Origin: Methanobrevibacter woesei
Lineage (GTDB): Archaea; Methanobacteriota; Methanobacteria; Methanobacteriales; Methanobacteriaceae
DNA length: 64,000 nucleotides
Direction: 5' to 3'
Assembly (NCBI RefSeq): GCF_003111605.1
Contig: NZ_MZGU01000003.1
Coordinates: forward strand, 124,001-188,000
Shown: piece by piece, positions 9,763 through 16,038 of the stretch
How positions within the stretch are numbered: position 1 is the first letter of the stretch
Layout of the letters: every line of letters begins with the position of its first letter
The notes under the pieces: generated by a model
Databases searched by the model: none
Told to the model about the DNA's origin: nothing
What the model saw: the letters and a program-made list of their open reading frames with translations, nothing else
Position numbers and translations under genes: made by a program

Positions 9763-10215
9763 ATGAGTTCTGAGGATATTAATTTATATAACCCTAACAG
9801 ATTAGGTGATTTATTATTTATTTTCCATACAAATCATAAAAAATATCTAAATAATCTATTATCAGAATATGATTTGAATTTAGTTCATGTTTTATGTTTA
9901 TCAAGATTATATGAAGAGGACAAATTATCTCAAAAAGATTTATCTGATGGATTCTATTTAACCAAAGGCGCAATAACAAAAGCAGTTAAAAAACTAGAAA
10001 AAAATGGATTAATTAAACGTGAAAAATCAGATAATGATAAAAGACAGTATGAATTAACATTAACATCCAAAGGAAAGGAAATAATCCCTGTAATTGAAAA
10101 AATAAATTCAAAATGGGAAGAAATAATGGGATTAGATAATGTATCTGATGAATTTTATGAGGAATTTACTAAATTAACCTTTAAATCTGTGGAATTAAAT
10201 AAAAAATTAAAGTAA
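9763..10215 (+). CDS. MarR-family transcriptional regulator, 150 aa
   Basis: The sequence has the MarR winged helix-turn-helix: helices at LNLVHVLCLSRLYEEDKLSQ, a recognition region at YLTKGAITKAVKKLEKNGLI, and the wing KREKSDNDKRQYELTLTSKG (about residues 30-110). Flanking N- and C-terminal helices are of the kind used for dimerisation. Length is normal for the family. GGTG precedes the ATG. MarR proteins usually repress nearby genes and release DNA on binding small phenolic or oxidising ligands. The neighbouring dehydrogenase is the obvious candidate target, but this is not shown. The promoter palindrome suggests self-regulation. Confidence 0.9.
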   Translation: MSSEDINLYNPNRLGDLLFIFHTNHKKYLNNLLSEYDLNLVHVLCLSRLYEEDKLSQKDLSDGFYLTKGAITKAVKKLEKNGLIKREKSDNDKRQYELTLTSKGKEIIPVIEKINSKWEEIMGLDNVSDEFYEEFTKLTFKSVELNKKLK

Positions 10216-10410
10216 CTACTATTCTAAAAAACTATTTTAAAATCTATAAAAAAAAACAAAATTATATTATCTAAACTCAGATACATACTCAAATTAATTT
10301 GTAGTGATTTCATAATATTAATTGAATTTCCTATCTAATGAAGTTACTCTGCTTATGGATTAGCACACAAGTTAATTACTTTTACTTTTTTTAATTTAAA
10401 AAGAAATAAT

Positions 10411-10445
10411 GTCTTTATAGGTTATAAAGGCTATTTTTAATTACA
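10411..10445 (-). repeat. Repeat family copy R1
   Basis: This copy reads GTCTTTATAGGTTATAAAGG then CTATTTTTAATTACA on the + strand. It matches R4 and R5 except at the outer end (GTC for GTTT). The core TTATA-ACC-TATAA is a small palindrome. Its ATTACA end faces the ATL-like gene. Confidence 0.8.
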
Positions 10446-10492
10446 TTTTCACGAAATATTCACTGGAAGGGGGGAATTTAAATATTATAAAA

Positions 10493-10508
10493 TAGGATAT
10501 ATATATAA
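10493..10508 (+). promoter_or_regulatory. TATA-type promoter of the ATL-like gene
   Basis: AGGATATATATATAAC lies about 25-38 bp before the ATG at 10531, which itself follows GGTGATAAT. The spacing implies a very short leader. It is the clearest archaeal TATA box in this part of the window. Confidence 0.5.
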
Positions 10509-10530
10509 CTACATTTTTAATGGTGATAAT

Positions 10531-11004
10531 ATGGCCAGAAAATCTTTCAATGAAAAATTACAAGACTCTAAAGATATGCCTAAAATTGTTGAAGTAACTG
10601 ATGAAAAATCAGTTAAAAGATATGGTGGAACTCAAATGCTAATAGCTCCACCATTAGAATATAATGAACTTATGTCTAAAGTCCCTAAAGGAAAAATAAT
10701 CACTATTAAAGAAATTAGGGAATTTTTAGCTAAAAAACATGGGGCTGAATTTACATGTCCAATGACTGCAGGAATATTTATTAGTTTGTCAGCCAGGGCT
10801 AGCTGTGAAAGACTTGATGATAGGATACCCTTTTGGAGAACTCTTAAAGCGGATGGTGAATTAAATCCAAAATATCCTGGAGGAATTGAATATCAAAAAG
10901 AGAAACTATCCTCTGAAGGCCATACTTTTAAAACAAAAGGTCGTAAGAACATCAGATATTTTGTTGAAGACTATGAAGATAAATTATATGATTTAACAAT
11001 TTAA
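10531..11004 (+). CDS. MGMT-fold protein lacking the alkyl-acceptor cysteine (ATL-like), 157 aa
   Basis: The C-terminal 110 residues follow the O6-alkylguanine-DNA alkyltransferase pattern. A helix-turn-helix (VPKGKIITIKEIREFLAKKH) is followed by the region that normally holds PCHR, then DGELNPKYPGGIEYQKEKLSSEG, matching the usual GG-x-x-x-K-x-x-L-L-x-x-E-G end. The active-site PCHR is PFWR here (IPFWRTL, about residues 101-107), so the acceptor cysteine is absent. Alkyltransferase-like (ATL) proteins have PWHR there, bind alkylated guanine and hand it to other repair systems. This could be an ATL relative or a DNA-binding protein of other function. GGTGAT precedes the ATG. Confidence 0.75.
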   Translation: MARKSFNEKLQDSKDMPKIVEVTDEKSVKRYGGTQMLIAPPLEYNELMSKVPKGKIITIKEIREFLAKKHGAEFTCPMTAGIFISLSARASCERLDDRIPFWRTLKADGELNPKYPGGIEYQKEKLSSEGHTFKTKGRKNIRYFVEDYEDKLYDLTI

Positions 11005-11009
11005 TAAAA

Positions 11010-11070
11010 CTAAAATTTATCAATATCACGGTTGTGAATCCATTCACGATGTTTGCCAATAGCTACTCTA
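11010..11070 (-). pseudogene. Short coding remnant next to repeat R2
   Basis: On the minus strand an open frame leaves repeat R2 and reads TRVAIGKHREWIHNRDIDKF before a stop at 11010-11012. It has no start codon. The composition is protein-like, with a mixed charged C-terminus, but it is only 20 residues long. It may be the 3' end of a gene whose front was lost at the repeat. Family not recognised. Confidence 0.3.
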
Positions 11071-11185
11071 GTTTTTTATAGGTTATAAAAGGCTATTTTT
11101 ATTACACATAAGTTCAGCTATTTTTTTTCTGAACTTTACTTTTTTTTTATTTTTTATTTAGTTATTGATGTTTTTTTTGAAAAGA
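11071..11185. repeat. Left arm of a 115-bp inverted repeat (contains repeat copy R2, 11071-11107)
   Basis: This arm is the reverse complement of 11752-11867, differing by one base in a poly-A run. It includes repeat copy R2 (TTTTTTATAGGTTATAAAA and onward), a small hairpin (AAGTTCAG/CTGAACTT, 11110-11136), a T-run, and the last ten codons of the nuclease gene on the minus strand. The arms bracket a 566-bp centre holding the rest of that gene. Confidence 0.9.
11110..11136 (-). terminator. Hairpin downstream of the nuclease-like gene
   Basis: AAGTTCAG and CTGAACTT form a perfect 8-bp stem with an A/T loop (TAGCTATTTTTTTTCTGAA region), 18 bases past the stop at 11154 and after a T-rich run. It is likely a terminator for the minus-strand gene. 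The inverted copy at 11802-11828 carries the same hairpin. Confidence 0.45.
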
Positions 11186-11687
11186 CATTATAAATTTCTT
11201 CCCATTTTTCAACATAATCTGTATACTTATAATATTTTATCCTATCAACACTTGCATTTTGTTTTTTATGAGGTTTGCTATTCGTTTCATAAACAGCAAA
11301 CTCTTCAAAATCAGTTAAGATAGATAAAGGTAACTTTGCATTCCATGCATATCTTCGTGCTTGGAATGCAGGATGTTTATCCTTATCTAATTTAACACTT
11401 GGTTTTTTAGCTTCAACAAAGAATATTTTTTGACCGCCAAGTCTAAATGAATAATCAGGAGCTTTAACTTTACCATTAATTTTAACAGTATCTTCAAAAA
11501 CAACTTCTTTATATTGGGGAGCTTTTTCTTTTTTGTTATGAACATCCCATCCTAGAGCTTCAAAAAAAGGATTTATAAATTCAATTTTTGTATTTTCTTC
11601 ATCAAAATCAGAACTTGTATAAATATGTTCATTATCCTTAAATTTTTTAACTAATTTTACAATACTTTCTGGAGCAGAAATAGCCAT
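11154..11687 (-). CDS. Type I restriction R-subunit N-terminal-like nuclease domain, 177 aa
   Basis: The sequence has the PD-(D/E)XK layout of HsdR N-terminal and Eco57I-type enzymes: NPFFEALGWDV early, then APDYSFRLGG with the first acidic ligand, FFVEAKKPSV with ExK, and HPAFQARRYAWNAKLPLSIL before TDFEEFAVY. Full enzymes continue for hundreds of residues into helicase or methylase domains; this protein stops after the nuclease domain (SKKTSITK), inside the left inverted-repeat arm. It is either a solitary nuclease or a truncated one. GGTGG lies 5 bases before ATG 11687; another ATG is at 11699. No methylase or specificity gene is nearby. Confidence 0.75.
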   Translation of the reverse strand: MAISAPESIVKLVKKFKDNEHIYTSSDFDEENTKIEFINPFFEALGWDVHNKKEKAPQYKEVVFEDTVKINGKVKAPDYSFRLGGQKIFFVEAKKPSVKLDKDKHPAFQARRYAWNAKLPLSILTDFEEFAVYETNSKPHKKQNASVDRIKYYKYTDYVEKWEEIYNVFSKKTSITK

Positions 11688-11751
11688 ATCAACCACCATT
11701 CATAAATATTTTTCTAGTTATTTGTTATAAAATATGTTGTTATTAGGGGTT

Positions 11752-11867
11752 TCTTTTCAAAAAAAAACATCAATAACTAAATAAAAAATAAAAAAAAAGT
11801 AAAGTTCAGAAAAAAAATAGCTGAACTTATGTGTAATAAAAATAGCCTTTTATAACCTATAAAAAAC
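11752..11867. repeat. Right arm of the 115-bp inverted repeat (contains repeat copy R3, 11831-11867)
   Basis: This is the reverse complement of 11071-11185 with one extra A in the poly-A run at 11759-11767. It carries an inverted copy of the nuclease gene's last codons, its terminator hairpin and repeat copy R3. It lies just upstream of the nuclease gene, so the gene is flanked by its own 3' end in opposite orientation. I saw no target-site duplication at the outer edges. Confidence 0.9.
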
Positions 11868-11948
11868 AGACATTATCATACAAGTGCTAATTTAGTTCGT
11901 GATGTTGCATTAGGCGCTTTAATTGTAAAAGAAATTATCAAAAAATAA
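11868..11948 (+). pseudogene. Short coding remnant next to repeat R3
   Basis: Directly after repeat R3 a frame reads RHYHTSANLVRDVALGALIV and KEIIKK, then TAA. It has no start codon. The segment is clearly less AT-rich than its surroundings and has an amphipathic C-terminal helix, so it looks like the 3' end of a lost gene. Family not recognised. Confidence 0.35.
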
Positions 11949-12119
11949 TTATTTATTATTTTTTTGAGTTTTATTTATTTTTAATCATTTTTTTATTTTT
12001 TAACAAATTTTAGGTTATTTTGAAATGTTGAATATTATCCCCATTTAGATAATTATGGGCAGCATTTAGTTTTAGGCGATGATTTTTTTCAAAAATTAAA
12101 TTTGAATATTAAAATCAAA
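11949..12119. other. Non-coding AT-rich stretch before the methyltransferase cassette
   Basis: No ORF or RNA gene is visible. T-runs after 11948 could end any transcript from the left. Two loose half-sites resembling the operator at 12120 occur (TTTTAGGTTA at about 12008 and TTTTAGGCGA at about 12070). Confidence 0.45.
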
Positions 12120-12135
12120 TTTAGGCGTACCTAAA
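12120..12135. promoter_or_regulatory. TTTAGG-N4-CCTAAA palindrome, DtxR-type metal box
   Basis: TTTAGGCGTACCTAAA lies directly against a TATA element (ATATTTATATT, about 12136-12147) in front of the gene starting at 12169. TTAGG...CCTAA palindromes are recognised by DtxR/IdeR/MntR-type metal-dependent repressors in bacteria and archaea. Placement over the promoter suggests repression when metal is plentiful. A second copy is at 14423-14438. The regulator is not in this window. Confidence 0.55.
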
Positions 12136-12168
12136 AATATTTATATTATTTTAATGTAATATAAAATC

Positions 12169-12648
12169 ATGACTGAAAAACATTTGCCAATATTTGGTGT
12201 GGGTCCATATTTAATTTCCTCCATAGCATTTATAACATTATTCGCACTGGCATTAGATTATTTGAAAATAATACCGCCATATAGTATAAATCCAATAAAA
12301 CCTATTTTTGTTATTCTTGGCACCATATTAATTATTATTGGTATTGTTTTTTGGTTATTGGCAGTGATTAAATCAAGAATAGACAAATCAATTAGAAATA
12401 ATGATTTAATTACAACTGGAATTTATGGATGTGTAAGACATCCGATATATGCAGCCTTTTTGTATATATTAACCGGGATGATAGTAATATATAGGAATAT
12501 ATTATTATTTATCCTCCCTCTTATCTTTTGGGCATTTTTAACAATTACAATGAAAAAAACGGAAGAGGCCTGGCTAATAAATTTATATGGTGATGATTAT
12601 ATCAACTACTCAAAAAAAGTCAATGGATTTATTCCGAAGGTGATATGA
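12169..12648 (+). CDS. Isoprenylcysteine carboxyl methyltransferase/PEMT-family membrane methyltransferase, 159 aa
   Basis: Four membrane helices are visible (about residues 10-30, 40-65, 96-115, 113-128). Between them is the family signature LITTGIYGCVRHPIYAAFLY (the xRHPxY motif that binds S-adenosylmethionine), followed by a C-terminal EEAWLINLYGDDYINYSKKV stretch. Such enzymes methylate lipids, phosphatidylethanolamine or C-terminal cysteines in the membrane; the substrate here is unknown. The leader is very short, with no Shine-Dalgarno sequence. Its TGA ends directly before the next ATG, so the two are translated as an operon under the metal-type box at 12120. Confidence 0.8.
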   Translation: MTEKHLPIFGVGPYLISSIAFITLFALALDYLKIIPPYSINPIKPIFVILGTILIIIGIVFWLLAVIKSRIDKSIRNNDLITTGIYGCVRHPIYAAFLYILTGMIVIYRNILLFILPLIFWAFLTITMKKTEEAWLINLYGDDYINYSKKVNGFIPKVI

Positions 12649-13341
12649 ATGGGATTTTTTGACAATATGCGCAAGCCACAGGGAAAACTAGGAAACATAC
12701 AACTGAAATCAATGAACAAGGAACACACCCCAGTCTCGTTATGGGGATTGAAACATCTAAACATCAACCCCGATGATGTCATATTGGATGTTGGCTGTGG
12801 TGGCGGAATAAACATTAACCGAATGGCTAAAGATGCCAAAAAGGTCTATGGTATCGATTATAGTATAGAAAGTGTGAAACTATCCAGAGAAGTCAATGAA
12901 AAATTAATTGATAATGGACAAGTTGAAATTCATGAAGGCAACGTTAAAGACCTGCCATTTGAGGATAATACATTTGACATTGTAACTGCTTTTGAAACCG
13001 TTTATTTCTGGCCGGATATTGAAAAATGCTTTGGTGAAGTCAAAAGGGTCCTAAAACCAGGAGGAACATTTCTGATTGGAATGGAATCAAACGGATCAGA
13101 TAATTTCATCATGAAATTCTGGAAGCATTTCATAGACATGGAATTATACACAGACAAAGAAATTACCTCGTTTTTACAAAATAATGATTTTAGTGAAATC
13201 ACCTCTTATATACGGGACGGGAGAAAAAAACAGGAAATTATTAAAATCAACGGGAAAGAAACTAGAGTAAATGATGATTATAGTAAAGTATCCTTTTCAG
13301 ACAAGTTTGTCGACTGGGTAACCGTTGTTGCAAAAAAGTGA
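12649..13341 (+). CDS. Class I SAM-dependent methyltransferase (UbiE/type 11), 230 aa
   Basis: It contains the class I motifs: I VILDVGCGGGININ (about 44-57), acidic motif II VYGIDYS, then NVKDLPFEDNTFDIVTAFET and the post-motif LKPGGTFLIGMES. Length fits small-molecule methyltransferases. It starts at the base after the previous stop, with GGTGAT upstream, and its end overlaps the next reading frame by 17 bases. Codons are noticeably richer in G and C than in the surrounding core genes, suggesting recent acquisition. The substrate is unknown. Confidence 0.85.
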   Translation: MGFFDNMRKPQGKLGNIQLKSMNKEHTPVSLWGLKHLNINPDDVILDVGCGGGININRMAKDAKKVYGIDYSIESVKLSREVNEKLIDNGQVEIHEGNVKDLPFEDNTFDIVTAFETVYFWPDIEKCFGEVKRVLKPGGTFLIGMESNGSDNFIMKFWKHFIDMELYTDKEITSFLQNNDFSEITSYIRDGRKKQEIIKINGKETRVNDDYSKVSFSDKFVDWVTVVAKK

Positions 13342-14142
13342 TAATATAAGCGATTATGAAGGCGTTGAAGACACATTGTTCATTCCTCTAACAGCAAGGG
13401 TTAACATTTCCAAAATGTTTCCGGAGTATTTCCATGACAAGAAAGCTTTGGAATTGGAAAATCTGGTTAAATATAACCGGATTGGGAAAAAATCCTCCCA
13501 ATATACAATGATGGCCTCAGTTGCCAGATCTTACAATCTAGATCAAATGGCTCAGGAATACATTGACAAACACGATAAATGCAATATTGTTAATTTGGGT
13601 GTCGGGCTTGAAACCTCCTATTTTAGAATAAATAGAAAAAATTCACATTATTTCGAAGTTGACTACCTGAAGTGATTGAACTTAGGAAAGATTGCATTGG
13701 CATTGGAGAAAATGAAAAGCTCATCAAAGGAGATTTATTCAAACTTGATTGGTGCAGTGAATTAGACACCACTCTTCCAACATTAATGATAGTTTCTGGA
13801 GTGTTCCAATACTTCCATGAAAAAGAGATTCTTGAATTTATAAAGAATGCCAAAGACATCTTTGAAAATGCAGAACTTATATTTGATGCAACCAACAAAT
13901 TTGGAATCCGATATTCAAATATCTATGTTAAACGGACAGGAAATAAGTCAGCACTGATACATTTCTATATTGAAAACCCAAAAGAATTTGCAAAAAAAGC
14001 AGAATGTCAATTAATCGAATGCAGGGGATTTTATAAAGATGCTCTTGAAATGTTGTCTAAAAAATTAAGTTTATATACAAAGATTTCAATGAAAATCGCC
14101 GATAAGAGAAATAATGCAATGATTCTGCATTTGAAATTATAA
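13325..14142 (+). pseudogene. Leucine carboxyl methyltransferase-family protein, frameshifted
   Basis: Two adjacent frames together make one LCM/PPM1-family protein. The first part (from TTG 13325) contains the SAM motif NIVNLGVGLETSYFR and ends YFEVDYLK at a TGA (13673-13675). The second continues in the next frame with VIELRKDCIGIG, then SGVFQYFHEKEILEFIKNA and ELIFDATNKFG, all family landmarks. The family norm at the junction is EVDLPEVIELR, and inserting one base after GAAGTTGAC restores it, so a single-base deletion is the simplest cause. The first part overlaps the upstream methyltransferase by 17 bases. Either the gene is dead or the base is a sequencing error. Confidence 0.8.
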
Positions 14143-14422
14143 AAAATTTTTCTTTTTTTTACAATGCCTTAACTATAGTTAGCGTATTCGGCTGAAAGTC
14201 AATGCAATTTTTTAATTTCCCTCAATAGTTTTTTACGGGTAGTCAGCAAATGCAGGCCTAAAAATATTAGGCTGAGATCGAAGAGGATTTATGAATATGT
14301 GAAATTTTATGCCTGCCCATTGTCATGCTTTTCAATGACTTTCGGCTAGAACAGATGCAGGAAATGATTGTTATTATCAAAACACTCCCATATTTATATT
14401 CCTTTTTTCCATTATTTATATT
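14143..14422 (-). pseudogene. Degenerate leftward coding relic
   Basis: No intact ORF exists here, but on the minus strand a frame reads ILFDLSLIFLGLHLLTTRKK then LLREIKKLH before a stop near 14206, like a membrane-protein C-terminus. Nearer the promoter, ATGGGAGTGTTT could read MGVFDN after one base removal, similar to the MGFFDN start of the methyltransferase at 12649. G+C content is above that of neighbours. The segment also holds several short dyads (for example GGCCTAA/TTAGGCT near 14255). I read it as a decayed gene or genes driven by the box at 14423; this is weakly supported. Confidence 0.3.
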
Positions 14423-14438
14423 TTTAGGCATACCTAAA
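14423..14438. promoter_or_regulatory. Second TTTAGG-N4-CCTAAA metal-type box
   Basis: TTTAGGCATACCTAAA differs from the 12120 box only in the N4 centre. On the minus strand it is followed by CCTAAAAATATAAATA, which repeats the box-then-TATA layout of the first site, so it would drive leftward transcription. No intact gene follows in that direction, only the decayed segment at 14143-14422. Confidence 0.5.
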
Positions 14439-14698
14439 TATTATGATAATTTAAATATTAGATTACCCTACAAAATAGTTAATGAATTTTCCAAATAGTT
14501 TTTCAAAGAGTATACACAAGATGTAAAGTCAATATAGTAAAAAAAAAAATATTAATATAAAATCAAGATTTATGAAACATAAATTAAATTTTTAAATTAA
14601 AAACTAAAAAATTTTTAATTAATATTGTGTAATTTAAAGTGCATTTTATTACCTATAAAAAACATATAGAAAAAAAACTTTTAGAGGATTTGTTCGCT
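14439..14698. other. Non-coding AT-rich stretch
   Basis: Very AT-rich, with no credible ORF. A partial match to the 37-bp repeat (ACCTATAAAAAACA at 14651-14664) is present. An A-run at 14540-14550 precedes a T-rich segment. Nothing else can be assigned. Confidence 0.5.
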
Positions 14699-14839
14699 TT
14701 ATGATATTAATTCTACTATGAAGTTTAATATTACAACTATTAATAATACCCACCATAGTTTTTTAGTGTCTTTATTTTTGTTTTGTGCATATATTATACC
14801 CAATAGAATAATTAATTCTATTATTACTATAAGTAACAT
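14699..14839 (-). CDS. Small two-helix membrane protein, 46 aa
   Basis: A strong AGGAGG (14848-14853) lies 8 bases before the ATG. The product has a first hydrophobic helix (LLIVIIELIILLGIIYA), a charged loop (QNKNKDTKK) and a second helix (LWWVLLIVVILNFIVELI), a hairpin with both ends on one side of the membrane. Size and layout resemble phage holins, small toxins or other micro-membrane proteins; sequence alone cannot tell which. An overlapping + strand frame of 97 codons (14718-15011) lacks a ribosome-binding site and is rejected in its favour. It lies beside the phage-like remnant at 15-16.4 kb. Confidence 0.65.
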   Translation of the reverse strand: MLLIVIIELIILLGIIYAQNKNKDTKKLWWVLLIVVILNFIVELIS

Positions 14840-14900
14840 CCATTGTTCCTCCTATTCTTTTTTTAGGAAATATTTTTATATAGTATTAGAAATAATAAAT

Positions 14901-14949
14901 ATGATATGGTGGAGGGATTTTTTCAATCCCTCTTTGCGACCCATATCAT
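14901..14949. other. Extended stem-loop (structured RNA or terminator)
   Basis: ATGATATGG (14901-14909) pairs with CCATATCAT (14941-14949), and inside it GAGGGATT (14912-14919) pairs with AATCCCTC (14925-14932) around a TTTTC loop. The stem overlaps the end of the 26-residue frame and precedes the ribosome-binding site of the 46-residue gene on the minus strand. It could terminate, protect or attenuate that transcript. Confidence 0.5.
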
Positions 14950-15003
14950 TATTATCCAAGTTATTACTTGGAGTATTATTTCTATTATTTCAATTTTTTT
15001 CAC
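14923..15003 (-). CDS. Possible 26-residue hydrophobic peptide
   Basis: A GTG (15003) opens a frame with one hydrophobic helix between charged ends (KKIEIIEIILQVITWIIMIW, then VAKRD). The stop lies inside the stem-loop at 14901-14949. There is no clear Shine-Dalgarno sequence, and the frame is also open back into repeat R4, so it could be a gene fragment rather than a gene. If real, it would be the first gene of a small leftward unit with the 46-residue membrane protein, with R4 (TATA-like TTTTTTATAGG) as promoter. Confidence 0.3.
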   Translation of the reverse strand: MKKIEIIEIILQVITWIIMIWVAKRD

Positions 15004-15005
15004 CT

Positions 15006-15042
15006 GTGTAATTAAAAATAGCCTTTATAACCTATAAAAAAC
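15006..15042 (+). repeat. Repeat family copy R4
   Basis: This copy is identical over all 37 bases to R5 at 16638-16674 and in the same orientation. It reads GTGTAATTAAAAATAGCC, then TTTATAACCTATAAAAAAC. R4 and R5 bracket 1.6 kb of phage-like genes as direct repeats. The phage-like frame at 15054 is open back into this repeat. Confidence 0.85.
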
Positions 15043-15053
15043 TCTATGCAGAT

Positions 15054-15590
15054 ATGAAAGAACTTAAAAAAGTAGGACTCTCTGAGAGGAACTGTTTTGT
15101 TACAGGATACGCATGGAGATTTTACACTGATTTATATAAGAAGTATCCTTTGATTCAAAGATATTCTGAAGATTTTGCAGAGTCCGTTACTGCATTTTTT
15201 ATGAATTCAAAAGAATTTAAAAAAGCTTTTCCTAAGAAATATAAATTCATTAAACAGTTATTTAGTAATTCTTCTGATATGATGGGGCTTAAAAAGAGGA
15301 TTAATAGTTTATTTAAGGATAAATATGCTTTATCTTCTGCACAATCTAATCGTAGAACTTTTTTAAAAACTAAACAATTATTTGGGCCATTATCATATAG
15401 TGAGCGTAAGGAATTGTCTTTATTAGAAGCTCAACATGAATTTAATATATTGCATAATAAAAGATTATCAGAATTAAGTTTAAATCGTGAAGATAGGCAG
15501 AGATATATTCGTTTATTAAAATGGTTAAATAAAGAATCGGATTTAAATTTAAATATTGGATGGGACAGTACTTTATTTTTAAAAGGATAA
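15054..15590 (+). pseudogene. 5'-truncated phage head-morphogenesis/MuF-type C-terminal protein
   Basis: The frame is open from inside repeat R4 (15012), and no ribosome-binding site precedes ATG 15054, so the original front appears lost. SEDFAESVTAFFMNSKEFKK followed by AFPKKYKFIKQLF resembles the end of MuF/SPP1 gp7-type minor head proteins and related zincin or toxin domains, in which the late Glu is a metal ligand; the usual HExxH is not present. The rest is basic and helical. Phage origin is inferred from this resemblance and from the neighbouring small genes. Confidence 0.45.
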
Positions 15591-15667
15591 ATTTATTCTA
15601 TTAATCTTTTTAAATAGTATTATATGCAATGAGGAACAAATATAATATTAGAGGAGGTTATTTTTTT

Positions 15668-16021
15668 ATGCGATTTAGAGAACCTAAAGGGTCTAAGTAC
15701 CAGATTATTAATTTTCCTAATGGAATGAGAATTATAATAGATTATGATCGTGCACCCATAGAAGAAGTGAAAAACAGTCCTGCAAATAAAGATCCTAATA
15801 TGATTTGGAAAAATGGTTGTAGATGTGATGATAATATTCAAAGAGTTAGGTTATATGATAAAAAAGGAAAACTTTTAACTACATCTATTGAAGAAATTAC
15901 ATGGGACCGTGGAGGATATCCAGACGCTGTAGCACTTGACAGAGAAATTCTTTATCTGAAAAAAGAAATCCTCAAGTTAAAAAACCAGTTAAATGAAAAT
16001 GGTATTCATTGCGATTACTAA
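15668..16021 (+). CDS. Hypothetical protein, 117 aa, phage-remnant context
   Basis: GAGGAGGT (15651-15658) lies 9 bases before the ATG at 15668, so I prefer this to the in-frame ATG 13 codons upstream (15629). The product is soluble: a beta-rich front (FREPKGSKYQIINFPNGMRI), a mid-section with WKNGCRCDD, and a C-terminal leucine-zipper-like coiled coil (LDREILYLKKEILKLKNQLN). Family not recognised. It is followed 17 bases later by another small gene with its own strong ribosome-binding site, an arrangement common in phage gene blocks. Confidence 0.65.
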   Translation: MRFREPKGSKYQIINFPNGMRIIIDYDRAPIEEVKNSPANKDPNMIWKNGCRCDDNIQRVRLYDKKGKLLTTSIEEITWDRGGYPDAVALDREILYLKKEILKLKNQLNENGIHCDY

Positions 16022-16038
16022 AAAAATAAGGTGGTGCA

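Larger units (their letters stand above)
10216..10530. other. 315-bp intergenic region with one repeat copy and a promoter
   Basis: No ORF is supportable. It contains one copy of the 37-bp repeat family (10411-10445), a G-rich patch (GGAAGGGGGG at about 10465-10474) and a strong TATA element at 10493-10508 before the next gene. The part before 10400 shows nothing assignable. Confidence 0.6.

Noticed and set aside
10531-11004. Active O6-methylguanine-DNA methyltransferase
   Set aside because: The obligatory PCHR cysteine is absent (PFWR), so self-methylating repair is excluded; kept as ATL-like.
11071-11867. Intact insertion sequence, for example ISM1
   Set aside because: The inverted repeat encloses a nuclease domain rather than a transposase, and no target-site duplication was seen at the edges. 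I also cannot recall the ISM1 end sequence well enough to match it.
13325-14142. Programmed ribosomal frameshift
   Set aside because: No slippery heptamer or downstream pseudoknot is visible at the junction; a one-base deletion explains it more simply.
14718-15011. 97-codon + strand frame with hydrophobic stretches
   Set aside because: It has no ribosome-binding site and lies over the minus-strand 46-residue gene, which has AGGAGG at ideal spacing, and over a stem-loop. Its hydrophobicity is explained by antisense reading of AT-rich DNA.
15054-15590. Complete metalloprotease or toxin gene
   Set aside because: No HExxH or start signal is present and the frame is open back into repeat R4, so it is treated as a truncated fragment.
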